Shown one piece after another: positions 13,825 to 23,570 of a stretch of 64,000 nt of DNA. The first letter of the stretch is position 1; each line of letters begins with the position of its first letter. A program made the translations under genes and the position numbers. The stretch comes from Strongylocentrotus droebachiensis (taxonomy: Eukaryota; Echinodermata; Echinoidea; Camarodonta; Strongylocentrotidae): the NCBI GenBank assembly GCA_035222895.1, contig JAVYIG010000108.1, positions 868,001-932,000 of the forward strand, given 5' to 3'. The notes under the pieces were generated by a model, which saw nothing but the letters and a program-made list of their open reading frames with translations, did no database searches and had not been told where the DNA came from.

Positions 13825-16800
13825 GCGAGAGAGAGGGAGAGAGAGAGAGAGAGATAGAAAGAAAGAAAATTAAAATTGAGAGAGGAGAGGCAAAGGAGAA
13901 AGGAAGAATATACGAATTCGAAAATGAGAGAGGAAGGAGGGAATGGAAGGTGAAGGAGAAAGGAGTATACATAGAATTCGAAAACGAGAGAGGAAAGGAG
14001 GAAAAGAAAGAGAGGGAGAGGGATAAAAGAAGAAAAAACCCAGAACAGTGAGGGAAAGAGGGAGAGAGAGAGAGAGGATGGGGAGAGGGGGATAGGCAAT
14101 TAAAAAAACGGTTATATGATAGCTAAATATATTTGACCACCTAGATGCGGGCCTGCAATTTAAAGATTGTTGGCTAACAATAAAAAATAAAATAATAAAA
14201 CATATCGGAATTTCGGTGCTATTTTTTTCTTCTTGTTGGGAATGTCAAATGTTTTTTTTTGTTGTTGCCGAAATTTATTCGGAACTTATAACAGCACTAA
14301 ATTGCTTTGTGAACACCGGTAGAAAAGCAAATAATGGAAGCCTTTTAGCATGTTTGGAAAAGGACAGTAAGCGACCAAAGAGTGACCCTTACTTGACCGA
14401 TGAGAGCTAGACAGCGAGACCGATTTCCACTAAAAAATGGAAGCCGTTTAACATGCAGTCATCTAGAGTATCGTTGTTCAACCTTGATACAATCAAGGCA
14501 CCCTTTTGAGAAATACAAAAGGTTTCGCGTCACCCTTAATATCCCCAAATCATTACCACATATTCCTTTTCCATCACCCTGGTTCAAAACAAGCGCCATG
14601 TACACACGTGCGGAAAGATTTCGTTTCTACAATTTGCGAGAGAACGAAGCGAGCGAGAAAAAAAAATTGTTATGGTTAAAATGTTATTTTGTAAACAAAA
14701 TACACTATATGAGATATACAGCAGGCTTGCGGGTGCACCATGTGTGTGAGAGAGAGAGAGGGTTGAGATGAGATATGATATTATATATGCGGGAACTTTG
14801 CTAGCCAGTAAATGAATACAAAAGTCATATATTCGGTCATCTCGATGCACGAATATAAGGATAGCCTATTCGGGCATCTTATTCTCCAGAGTCATCCTGT
14901 TTCTAAATATTCTGAGCGAGTAAAGCAAACGAGCGTGGTAAAAAAAAGCAATTTTGATATAACAAATATAAATAATATATATTCGGTCAAATTGCTGCCG
15001 AATATAAAAATATTCGGGCACCTTGCTGTCATCTCGACATAGAGATATTCTGGTATCTCGTTGACTAATTACATATGGGTATTCAGGCCTGAAATTATGC
15101 TGTTTGTAAATGTTGCGAACTAGTGTAGAGAGCAAGGAAAAAAGACACTTTATTGTCTTTAAAATAATATTTCTTCATAAAAACACTTAGCGGTTTCCAA
15201 TATTTAATTTTCACGAAATTGACGTTGATTTCATATGGGACCCAAAAACAGATCTTTAATTAAATTGATGCGAGGCAACCCTAGAGATACCCTGCGGCAC
15301 CCCGGTTGACAAATGCACAGGATGTACAGGTGGATACAGATCAGAAAGATGCTGAGAGAGAGAGAGAGAGAGGGGGAAAGAGAGTGGAGGTATTCTAAAA
15401 TAAGACAGTAATTAGACCCTACCTATCTTGAAGGAAAGAAGCATGTTACCCTATTCATCATCCTGTTTACGTTTTTTTTCTCAAGGCGGGGACGTCCCCC
15501 TTGTATTCAGCCCCCACGGTACCCTAACGGGTCACTGACCCTACTGGGAAGATGAAGAAGAAAAGCCCTACACCTTGACTATGTCCCACAGCAATTGTTA
15601 AGTGCTTAGATGACGGCAGGGGATAGAGCTGCAGTCAGTGACGTATACAAGGGGTAATAAGACAAAGGCATCTATAGAGCAGAAAGCCCCTTGGTATAAA
15701 GACATGTTCCTCAGGCGCAACTTGAAAAGAGCTAAAAGACTAAAATAATGAAAATATCAACGCAGAGAAGAAAAGCAGGACGTTCGTGAAACAGCATTTG
15801 TTTTGGTAGTTTGCGTATTTTTATATTATTTTTCCCTCTACCACAGTGTTTTTATGTTCAAAACAAATTCGAATTTTGTTTACATATCCATAAAAACAAA
15901 TCATATCCATATATAATAACTAAACAATGATTATGACCATCACGGCTCAAAACTTTGGGGCAGAGAGATACAAAATCAATACATATGTTATTCAAAAATA
16001 CACAGTGAAATATGTGAACATTTTCATGTTGTCATGCTACCGACACTCTCCGAACATTTGTTTTGATGGAACCCTGTTTTTAAAGATTCGATTTGATGCA
16101 TATTTCCATTTCATAATTCATTTTACAGCTGATAAAATTTTGTCTAATATGGTAGTTGATTACGTAATTTAGCAAAGAATATTTTTCGTCTTTCAACCCT
16201 CAGAATATAGTTAAGTGCACTGTTATAATACTGCTTCCGCAAAATCCTAAACAAATATTTTGATTCGTAAGTATAGTCTAGTCCATTTTTCGCCCTAATA
16301 GTGGAATAAATGGCATGAGAAATGAAGTTTCTAAGGATTGAAATTCAAGTATAAAATAAACAGGAATCGCTTGGCTGCTTCGCTTCACTAGGATCTCTTT
16401 TTTTAAAGATGGTGCTAATTTGCATTTCCCATCCTGTTTCTAATCGATAAGAGAAAAAAAGAAGCGAAAGAAAAAAATCCTGGCGATTGGTCACTTGCGT
16501 GTCAAAGTAATGGTTGCGGTCGCCACTCGCCAGTCCAGGGTAAAATGCATTTTTAAAAATCAATGGTCTCCAACATGTAGGGCAGATGAGTTTAGCTTTA
16601 TCGCCCCTGAACTCTGTTCCACCTTTATTAATAACAAACACTTCCTTTAAACATATTAAAAACACTTTCTTCTCTAAGAGGGCCCCTCATTGAAAAAAAT
16701 ACGACTCTCAGAAAATCGATTCGTAGAGATGTTTGGTGTACAATTTAATACTACGCATGGGTAATTTGGTTCTTGACTCTAGATTGGGTCGTAGTCGAAT

Positions 16801-18306
16801 GGTTTCAGCACTTGGCTTGAGATACGAAGGTTCTAGGCTTGATCCCCAATACTGTAAAAGTCATGGGATTCCTGACTGACCTAAAGGCTTATAATTATGG
16901 TCGCAGCATGAGCTAAATCTAGGATTTTGTTCAGAATCTGAGACAAAGATACCCAATTTCTTTAATTGAAGTTGTTTCTTTTTAATATCAAATGACTCTG
17001 GGTGCGTGTAACGCCCTCTGTGTAGTGTTTGTTCAGTAAGACATTGGTGCGTTCATAAGCTTCGCGTCTCAGGTGCCGTTATTAAGTTTAATTAAGAAGG
17101 AAAACAAATTATTTTCTCGAGCTAGTACATAGCAAAATATATACTGCTAGCCATCAGCTCATTTCAGGAGTGAATTTGTCCTTAAAGTTTGCATGCCATT
17201 CGTGTGCCAAACTGTACTGCTTTACTTGCTGAGCGATATAAGAGGAAATGAGGGGGGGGGGGGTCCTATCTCTTCACTCCAAGAAAATTACACCATGAAA
17301 CTTAAAAAGGATGTGTATGTTATAGTATAAGTGGACCTTTGTTATGTTCATGTGTAATGCAGTTACGATTTAGTTTGCAGAAAAGTGATGGAATGTTTTT
17401 AAATTTTCTAAACAGCGCATCTTAAACCCTGAGCGCTGGCGCACCTTGCACAACGAGTTATATCTTCACCCCTCCCCTCTCCATGTTGTTGATTAATTTC
17501 GGGATATGCCACCGAGTATGAAAACTTCATCGCTGTGGCAAAAACACTTGTATCAAAGTTTGAATGAAACAAGCTTGTATGAAAACAATTTTATGAAACT
17601 ATGAAAGAAAAATATTTGTATGAAAACATTTCTATGAAAACATTTGTGAAAAACAATGAATGAAAAACATTTTTATGAAAATATTGTGACAAACTATGAA
17701 TTGAAAAACCATGAATTAAAAATTATGAAAGAAAAATATTTGTATCAAACTATGAATTCTTAAATGATGTTTAGGCCTACGCATGGGTCTATGAAGAATA
17801 GTTACTACAGTATCTACTAATGGAAGACATGAGATTAAATGTCTTTGTCACTGTCATAATATGGGGGAGACCAAACAAGAAATATGCCTAATTTAAACAG
17901 CGTGACTGCAAAGGGTGCAAATAGCCTATTTGAACACCATAGTCCGTCACGCACTGACAATTGGGCAAACATGACACTGACTAATTACGTAATCCAATCA
18001 GGAATCCTAAAGGCAGCGCTAATGGATATTGACATTGCCCTTTAAGTGATTTTTTCCTCGAAAGTCTTGACGATAATATTACTCTTCCACTTACTTGACA
18101 AAGATCATGATGGCTGCCCCATTACCTGCGATACCGAAGATGAAAGCGAAGACGAGTACGATGGAAAGACCGTGATCCAGAAATGGGGGGAGAGGTAACG
18201 CCGTGGTCGAGGCCAACGGTGTCGTGATGTTCTTCGTCATCGCTGTCATCTCCGTCATATCCTTCTCCGTAGTCCACATCGCCATCGTGGTCGAATCGTT
18301 CTCCAT
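1..18306 (-). CDS. Opsin gene, 5' part (exons 1-4; continues past left edge)
   Basis: This is a seven-transmembrane light receptor of the opsin family, read from four exons that join in frame (18306-18095, 4541-4408, 1458-1380, 259-1) into 228 residues. The N-terminus carries two N-glycosylation sequons (NDS, NIT). TM1 has the GN motif (FGIAGNGAA), followed by LRTPPNML and a NLAISDF TM2. TM3 starts with the disulfide Cys in GCQFYAF and ends in ALDRYYVI (DRY motif). The second extracellular loop holds LEGYGLGCTFDF, with the partner Cys and the Glu that aligns with position 181 of bovine rhodopsin. Position 113 is Tyr, not Glu, so it is not a vertebrate visual-type ciliary opsin. The ITNFPLM, FGIMSI and CTFDF segments look most like rhabdomeric (Gq) or related invertebrate opsins; bathyopsin/chaopsin-like groups cannot be excluded. 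The Schiff-base Lys of TM7 lies outside the window. Confidence 0.88.
260..1379 (-). other. Opsin intron 3
   Basis: AT-rich intron. It holds a G homopolymer at about 901-913, a 152-bp direct tandem duplication (939-1244) and a C-rich run at 1310-1332. I see no coding signal. Confidence 0.8.
939..1244. repeat. 152-bp tandem duplication, two copies
   Basis: The block starting at ATATGTTATCATAACTTAC recurs exactly 152 bp later (951 and 1103). The two copies are nearly identical through TATTGTACCGT (1079 and 1231), so this is a recent duplication in the opsin intron. Confidence 0.9.
1380..1458 (-). CDS. Opsin exon 3 (TM3 up to the DRY Arg)
   Basis: A 79-bp exon encoding GCQFYAFCGALFGIMSI to ALDR. 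It contains the disulfide Cys and Tyr at the usual counterion-113 position. The acceptor is tttatttatacag and the donor gtaagg; the Arg codon of DRY is split across this splice junction. Confidence 0.9.
3063..3420. repeat. Dispersed repeat R1, copy 1
   Basis: Begins with TTTAAATGGCAATCCAACC, whose exact inverse occurs at 7196-7214. It shares blocks with the copies at 5455-5780 and 9366-9770: GAGATCACTA, GGCAATTTG, and CTTCTCCC followed by GCACTACTCAAAAT and TATGGATAGCA. It has no coding capacity and is probably a non-autonomous DNA transposon of unassigned class. Confidence 0.6.
3975..4372. repeat. 11-bp minisatellite (TGTCGGTGTGG-like), about 33 units
   Basis: The sequence can be cut into successive 11-mers such as TGTCGGTCTGG, TGTCGGTGTGC and TGTCAGCCTGG, with one longer unit (TGTTGGTTGAGGTCAG). 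Because 11 is not a multiple of 3, the repeat stays open in several frames and produces long Cys/Val-rich ORFs that are artefacts. A few related units lie at 3720-3765. Confidence 0.9.
4408..4541 (-). CDS. Opsin exon 2 (loop 1 and TM2)
   Basis: Encodes TKSLRTPPNML, the TM2 NLAISDFGMVITNFPLM, and the start of extracellular loop 1 (RWLFGDAG). The acceptor is ttggcatacag and the donor gtaagatc. Within about 35 bp after the donor the intron turns into an 11-bp minisatellite. Confidence 0.9.
4813..5381. mobile_element. Mariner/Tc1-type MITE with TA target duplication
   Basis: Inverted termini of about 60 bp start CACTGTCGCTCATAAAG at both ends and are flanked by TA (4811-4812 and 5382-5383). There is no transposase ORF. 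A tRNA-like block sits inside. Confidence 0.85.
5055..5130 (+). repeat. tRNA-derived (Thr-like) sequence inside the MITE
   Basis: A-box-like TGGTTCAGTGACAAAGC, an anticodon arm containing CTCGTAA, and a B-box-like GGATCAAAACC are spaced as in a tRNA. The acceptor stem does not pair and the B box is degenerate, so I read it as a SINE head rather than a functional tRNA gene. Confidence 0.55.
5455..5800. repeat. Dispersed repeat R1, copy 2, with internal 132-bp tandem duplication
   Basis: ATGAGATCACTAACTCCATG at 5551 recurs at 5683 in diverged form, and both are followed by AAATTGGCAATTTG and GTAGTTATGGGA. The unit matches the interior of the R1 copies at 3063 and 9366. Confidence 0.6.
5830..6220 (-). 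mobile_element. 5'-truncated LINE tail (reverse transcriptase C-terminus)
   Basis: On the minus strand the segment near 6060-6150 reads FDGAAFWNSLPNCLRNAPSN after RTRSAQNAGLI, with an interrupting stop. This is the usual end of CR1/jockey-like LINE pol proteins. An AT-rich 3' tail follows. It is a dead fragment. Confidence 0.7.
6230..7325. repeat. Dispersed repeat R1, copy 3, interrupted by the Harbinger MITE
   Basis: Both flanks of the MITE align with 9470-9770: TATGGATA, ACCGATTC, TACAGTGATTACAACTT and GTCCGA on the left, TCTTTTAGAGTAG and GGTTGGATTGCC on the right. A second end-like block (AAGGTTGGATTTCCCTTAA) follows at about 7301. Confidence 0.6.
6500..7129. mobile_element. PIF/Harbinger-type MITE, 630 bp, TTA target duplication
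   Basis: An 18-bp perfect inverted terminus, AGGCCCGGTCACACAGCC, lies at 6500 and in inverse at 7129, flanked by TTA at 6497-6499 and 7130-7132. The interior is extremely CpG-rich and built from degenerate repeats of CCGCG and ACCGCGTCTTT-like words, unlike the AT-rich surroundings. The related R1 copy near 9670 lacks the insert and so serves as an empty site. Confidence 0.85.
7440..7515. repeat. Short R1-related block
   Basis: GGCAATTT.GTCAATGGATTGTGACGTAGTCACGG is shared with 9371-9412. It is a partial copy of the same dispersed repeat. Confidence 0.5.
9366..9760. repeat. Dispersed repeat R1, copy 4 (no MITE insert)
   Basis: Contains GGCAATTTGATCGATAG, GTGACGTAGTCACGG, GCACTACTCAAAATG, ACCGATTCGACC and TAGTGATTATAACTT in the order seen in copies 1 and 3, ending near GGGTGGGATTCCCC. 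It is the uninterrupted comparison for the insertion at 6500. Confidence 0.65.
9763..10304. mobile_element. TA-flanked MITE, 542 bp
   Basis: The inverted termini AAGGGATAGTTGAGTT and AACTCAACTATCCCTT are bounded by TA at 9761-9762 and 10305-10306. There is no ORF inside. The TA duplication suggests Tc1/mariner, although longer target sites containing TA cannot be excluded. Confidence 0.75.
10670..10860. repeat. Dispersed repeat R2, copy 1
   Basis: Shares TTTTTATAACACTA, GGTAAAACCGGTCACT, TTGAGGCACTTCATGAT and TCAGATTTAAC with 13355-13475 in the same order. Confidence 0.7.
11340..11545. repeat. GGTAGTTGTCC(T)GGG minisatellite
   Basis: About a dozen degenerate 13-17-bp units such as GGGGGTAGTTGTCC and GGGGATAGTTGTC lie in tandem, with one G homopolymer at about 11430. 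Confidence 0.8.
13089..13353. mobile_element. MITE family M1, copy 1
   Basis: The left end AAGCTTCGTTCAGATATAACG and the right end TCATATCTTAACGAACG are inverted relatives, with CCGCG-rich sub-terminal blocks. Related copies lie at 26771, 43573 and 44674. Confidence 0.6.
13355..13475. repeat. Dispersed repeat R2, copy 2
   Basis: See the copy at 10670-10860. It directly abuts MITE M1 copy 1, so one may have inserted beside the other. Confidence 0.65.
13737..14090. repeat. GA-rich microsatellite region
   Basis: A G run followed by long GA tracts (13791-13856) and purine-rich sequence with a roughly 70-bp duplicated block containing GAATTCGAAAA (13913 and 13974). ORFs on both strands here are low-complexity artefacts. 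Confidence 0.9.
15351..15382. repeat. GA microsatellite
   Basis: Simple (GA)n tract in the opsin intron. Confidence 0.9.
16784..16905 (+). mobile_element. tRNA-derived SINE fragment
   Basis: A box TAGTCGAATGG (16792) and B box GGCTTGATCCC (16836) lie at tRNA spacing, followed by non-tRNA sequence. The stems do not close, so it is a SINE head and not a tRNA gene. Confidence 0.55.
17560..17760. repeat. Degenerate TATGAAAACATTTG tandem array
   Basis: Around fourteen 13-18-bp units of the type TATGAAAACATTTN occur in a row, with drift. Confidence 0.7.
18095..18306 (-). CDS. Opsin exon 1 (start codon to TM1)
   Basis: Starts MENDSTTMAMW and ends in TM1 with IMIFVK, followed by the donor gtaagt. 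It has 70 codons plus 2 nt, which joins in phase with exon 2. The first ATG was chosen because a sequon-rich hydrophilic tail of about 45 residues before TM1 is normal for opsins. The upstream stretch 18307-18650 is probably 5' UTR or promoter; I see no clear TATA box. Confidence 0.85.
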
Positions 18307-19699
18307 TTCGAAAAAGCTTCTTCAAATAAGCTCCGAATTGACAATATTTCGCCAAGAAAGTCAAATTACACGAAAAGGCCTTCGGGACGAAATGAGTCAG
18401 TTTATACCATATAAAAACACTTTATGCGATACAACAAAACGTTCGTTCTCTTTGATAAAGAGACAAATTCGCATAAACGAGGCAAATCAGTTTCAAGACG
18501 TGTTCTTCGGAGGGTCACTATCCGAATTATCAGCGGAGATATAATTTGACGATGCCGCCGAAATTGGAAAACATGTGGTCGTCTGCTTATGTGCGTTAAA
18601 CGAGCGTACTTTAAAAACGACTCTCTAATAAAGATATGAAGTTCGCGCACTATGGTCGTAAATCCGCGCAGTCACTTTTGCCAGTGATATGCGAATAATC
18701 TCTGACATGTCCCGACAATGTAAGTTATCTGAAGTGTTTGTTGCATTCAAAGAATATTATTAATGGTCCTCGATTCCTCTAAACGGATAGATTGACTTGG
18801 GAGCAGCAACAGTAAGAGCCGGACTTGTTTCACAGCAAATGGAATTGCGGTTTTAGAAAGTGAGTGGGATGTTGAACGCAAGACACAGGCATAAGAGAGG
18901 AAGTTTGAGAGGAGAGTGAGAAAGGGAGAGTTAATAGGTATTCTGTTGAAGAATAGAGGATGCGGGGAGGGACATGTTGCATGTCGTGTAATATGATACA
19001 AACAGCAACCGCGTCTATGATTTGGACGAGATCCTTGCTAAAATGGCAGACGGGTGGGCGGACTAGAATTCTACACGCATCGAAAACCCACCGGAGAGAC
19101 AGAGGGCAACGAGGGATTACCCGAAACAGCTCGATTCCTTTTGTCTAGAAACTTCATCCAATTCATCTAGGACGGGCAGACATCCACCTAAGCATGACAA
19201 TCAATGCCTGATGCTAAACGAGGAATGTCTGCTTCGACAGTGAGGATGACTAGATAGTGACCAATGGGTAGTCAAAACCAAAGAGCATACATTAACCAAA
19301 TGGGATGAACCTATGACCCGATTCAAAATTCTGTTCAAGATATTATCGATATTTATGACGTAGGGAATTTCACTTGATGAAAACCTCAGATTGGAATCTG
19401 TGATGAACTGATGAAAAAAATTATTGTCCGAGTGCTAGGGGCGTTTCCTTTGATTTATCTCGTAATCTATATTCATCTAAATATGAGCAAAAGAATTGTA
19501 TTGCATAAATTATGTTTGTTTGAATTTCAGTGAGGGGAAAGGCGGAAAGGAAGTTACTCTAATAATTATTATTTGAGAAAGGGGAAGAGCAGGAAAGGGA
19601 GAGAGATAGAAAGAGAATAAGATAGAGAGAGGGTAAGGGGATAAAGAGATAGCGAAAGGAGAGGAGGGGCAGAATAGAAAAGAGTAAGACAAAGATTAT

Positions 19700-19844
19700 A
19701 CAGGAATTTATTCCTTGAAACGCAGCGCGGGTAACAGCTGCACTGCTAAAGCCAGGGTAATTATGCTGCATTATTGTAGAGCGCTTAGAGACTTCTGATA
19801 AAGTAAGTGTTAGGCGCAATATAAGTAAGGATAAATATTATTAT

Positions 19845-19855
<11 letters not shown>
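19700..19855 (+). mobile_element. SINE 3' end
   Basis: GTAGAGCGCTTAGAGACTTC followed by GGCGCAATATAAGTA and an (ATT)n/(TA)n tail is the kind of 3' end seen at four other places in the window. Confidence 0.6.
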
Positions 19856-19907
<52 letters not shown>

Positions 19908-19940
19908 ATAGAGAGAGATAGAGAGAGAAAGAGGGGGGAG
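19846..19940. repeat. (TA)n(GA)n microsatellite
   Basis: TA repeat at 19846-19860 running into about 23 GA units; it appears to have grown from the SINE tail. Confidence 0.9.
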
Positions 19941-20394
19941 TGTGAGAGATACAATCACATGGGTTTCGTTTACCCTTTGAGGAAATAAAGACGGCGTCCG
20001 ACTAATCGAATCGAAGGTCTTTAATCCTTTCCTGCATACACCCTGCTTTAACAAAATATTTTTACATGAATATCAAAATGATCTATTTTTGTCAGTGTTA
20101 TATCCATTATATACTCCTTGCCTTTATAAACTAAGCCTTATTTACAATAATGATAAGGTCTTTGATGCCCTGAAGACATGTGCGGAGATTGAATTACAAT
20201 GCTTGGTTTCCAGTAATTCTACAACTCCACTCTTCTATAATTGACTTTTCAGAGATAGCCTCTGGGAGAGATAACAAAGATTCTTCGTCGTTCGTTTTAT
20301 TTTTACCGGGATCGATTTTGCTGATGGAAATGAAATGTATATAAAGGACAAGTGCACTCATCGCCGAATGTTTAGTATACATCATCAAAAATAT

Positions 20395-20535
20395 ATCTTT
20401 AAACAAAACAAAAAGCAAAAGCAATTGCAAACGCAAAAGAAAGAGCAAAAACAAAAGCAAAAACCAAACAAGAGCAAAACAAAGAAAATCAGAAGCAAAA
20501 AGTCAAAAGCAAAAATGCAAAGACAAAAGAGATGT
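20395..20535. repeat. GCAAAA-type A-rich simple repeat
   Basis: Irregular tandem of GCAAAA and ACAAAA words. The Lys/Gln-rich ORF here is a low-complexity artefact. Confidence 0.85.
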
Positions 20536-21464
20536 ATAAGTTTTACCCTTTAGATTGTTTTCTTGTAAATCGCTTTCACATGAAGTCCGATACCCTCCAC
20601 CCCGCCCCTCTAAAATATTGCAACCCCTATCTGAAAGGCGTGCCAATAACACTTTATACTAACGAACCCCATAGCCCATAGGGATAGATCATTATATAGA
20701 ATATACTCATTAATACGATAGATACATTACTGAAAGAACAACATATGTGTCCTCATTAATTCTTTGGAAATCAAATAAATGACCTTGTTTCATCCTAGCT
20801 TTCGTCATGAGGACATAACATGACTTGTAATTAATCGAATAAGAAAAAAAATGTGTAAATCTCTTTAACATTATACATTATACGAATCATCGTTATAATG
20901 AGAAACAAAAACCTATTTTGAAATATCAAAAACATGAAGTATTGAAAGACAAAAGTAAAGAGCTAATGACAAATGTGTAGTAGTATACGAGACTGCAATT
21001 TGCTGCTGTTAACCTCCAACACCAAACGGAGGAGGAAGAAGTTTTTTTTTTTAAGGCGACAAATTTCCGCGCCTTCTATTCATGTACTGATTTGCCGTTC
21101 ATTTCCATTCAAGCTAAGATTAACGAAGCCATTAAGAAAATCTGCATGACATTCTCCTTATTCTTGTATTGATATAATTTGTTTGAGCTAAGTAATGGAG
21201 GAATGTAAACAGAGGGATGCGGAAACGACCGAAGAATTTGGATTAAAAAGCTTGTTAAGATAATGAACATAGCTCTACAAATGTTTGTTATTGTTTTATT
21301 TACCATTCAGCAATACACATACAGTTTTGAAATGAAAGCATGTTATATATCGTGCCTAAACATTGTCTCTTCCTTATTTGCATAATGAGCATGGAATACA
21401 TAGAAACATATGGCGAGATAATGGAAAGTCTAAAACTGCGAACTGAAAGAACGTAATTCAGATA

Positions 21465-21590
21465 GAGAAAGAAAGAGAGATATTGGATGGATAGGGAAGA
21501 GTGAGAGGGTAAGAAGAGAGAGAGAGGGAGAGAAAGAGAGAGAGAGAAGAGAGAGAGAGAGAGCGAGAAGGGGGGGGGGGGTTGAAGGAA
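21465..21590. repeat. GA microsatellite with G run
   Basis: GA tracts ending in a G homopolymer at 21570-21580. Confidence 0.9.
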
Positions 21591-23509
21591 AGAATACAAA
21601 AGGACATAGTAAATATTTCATATTCATCTGTTTATGGCAACCATTTTTTTTTACATAGGTAAGGATATGGAAAATGTAATGTTTTTGTTTTTGTATTATT
21701 ATTTAAAACATGATAAAGCGTCCTAAAATATTTTGGCTGTAAATGAGCTGTCCATATATGTCTTTTTGCGTTATTTATCAGTGCTCTCTTTACCTCAAGA
21801 CCAACGCATGATATTGGAGCAAGTTTTAAATTACCATTATCTGATGGAATCTTCAAGTTCTGCTAATGTTATCGTTGACAAACTATTGCGTTTATCTTCG
21901 ATGGAGATCACATGTATACCTCAAAATAGCAGCAGTGACCGTAATCAATACACACCTGCTAGTCTATTTCAATCTTGTCAACATCATTATTATGAATAAA
22001 GCATGGATGTGGTACATTGCTGAAAAGTATACAAAGAAAGTAAAAACATATTACACTGTTCAAAGGCGCAGCCAGGAATTCTGAAAAGCGATGAGTTGGT
22101 TCAAGTCAGTTTTAGCCCCGAAAAATTGCTTTTTGTTTGCTCGGGGGTAGGGGCCTGCTGAAAATTAAGCAACGAAAATCGAATGAGCAAATTAAATCCT
22201 ATCCATAAATCAGCACCGTGAAGCAGTCAACAAAGTGATTAGCAGAGACAACCCCATACCCCCTGGTTTCGCCCTTGAGTTTGTGAGTGCATGAAACGCC
22301 CTTTTGAGATATATCACCATGCCAGGGCTTTGAAACCGAATAAAAATGAAAGTTTATGGGAAGGAATATTTAATAAAGGCATGCAGTGGAGAGCAAAAAT
22401 AAAATCATTCTCAAACCCACATCAAAGTATACCCTTAGGGCCTAACATAGTATTATAAGTATTTCTTTGTTATAATTAGTATCCTATCTCAGATGGGTAA
22501 CAGAAGCGTCAAAAAGGCCACTCGGATTACGGTTTTATTAGAAAAAGTCTCAGTTATCGGCAGCACATGCCAACTCGATAGATATTAAAAACAACTTGTA
22601 TAAAATATTGACAAACATATAATTATGATTATCAATACCTTATGATCTGCTGAGATTCAATGCAGGACATATGATTAATGATATAAAGGCAAATAGAAGG
22701 AGAGGGTGATAGAGAGAGAGAGAGAGAGTGTGTGGGTGTCTGTGTCACTGAATGTTACAATGATCCCCATGATCATAGGCTCATGCAACTTATCTTCCAG
22801 TAAAATACATTTATGATTCATTATTCTCAGAGGTCATCATGAGCTGTGACTAACATCGTTAATGGAACATTATCTGTCACCCACGCTGGATAATAGAAGA
22901 ACATGCCCTCCTCATCACCGCAATAAAAAAGTTCGTCAAAAATGATGGAGATTCCATGTCTTGCTCATTCAAAGGCGCTAAGACAATCTTTGGCTTGGGT
23001 TTGTTAAAGCGGAAGATGACGCGACCTTTTGTAGATTTGCTGTAGGTTTTTTCCCAAAGTCTCCACAAAGTGTCAGGTTAATTGGACCAGACCATTTGTA
23101 GATAAGAGGGGTTTATTTAAAAAACATTACCACAGAAACTTCGTGAATAAAGGGGCATGTTTTCACCAAAGGTCGGGTAACGCGACGACCCGACCCGACG
23201 CGACGTCCGATGATTCGAAGTAAGCCGTTTGAGATCCGTGCAAACGGGATTTCTTTTGAAATTAATCGGCGTTATCTATGGGACATCAATACAGTTTTAC
23301 ATTTAACATAATAGCATACCTCCTGATGTAAAAATTTAAAGGTAGTTATTAGAATAGATCGTAATTATAATAGCGAGCTTAAGATCTTGACAAATTTCAA
23401 GCAAGTTTCATATTTGGTTTATATCATTAATTGAAACAAATAATGAGAAACTAATCACCTTTAAACGAAATCTGATACAATTACAAAGTAGTGCGCCTCG
23501 GAATAGAAT

Positions 23510-23570
23510 TGTCTAGATAGACGGCGCTATATAAATGCCTTTTATTATTTATTATTAAGAAGAATAACTA
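23510..23570 (+). mobile_element. SINE tail
   Basis: GACGGCGCTATATAAATGCC followed by TTATTATTTATTATT; the same 3' end motif as elsewhere in the window. Confidence 0.5.

Larger units (their letters stand above)
4542..18094 (-). other. Opsin intron 1 (13.5 kb)
   Basis: Very long first intron filled with repeats, annotated separately where recognised. Stretches where I see nothing specific are 7600-8550, 10310-10640, 11550-13080 (apart from a CRE-like GTGACGTCAC near 12197), 14100-14740 and 15100-16740. At 8600-9170 two diverged copies of one sequence share 'tttccgcccattacacg' and 'gtcaaggggg' style blocks. Confidence 0.7.

Noticed and set aside
13725..14099. Ser/Leu- or Arg/Glu-rich ORFs on both strands
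   Set aside because: GA microsatellite; no domain and no exon structure. The same applies to 26010-26480, 33890-34050, 39747-39900 and 40176-40450.
22877..23068. 63-residue minus ORF with KPKPKIVLAPLNEQDMESPS
   Set aside because: Looks somewhat protein-like but I cannot assign a family, and the neighbouring frames break quickly; possibly a transposon remnant.
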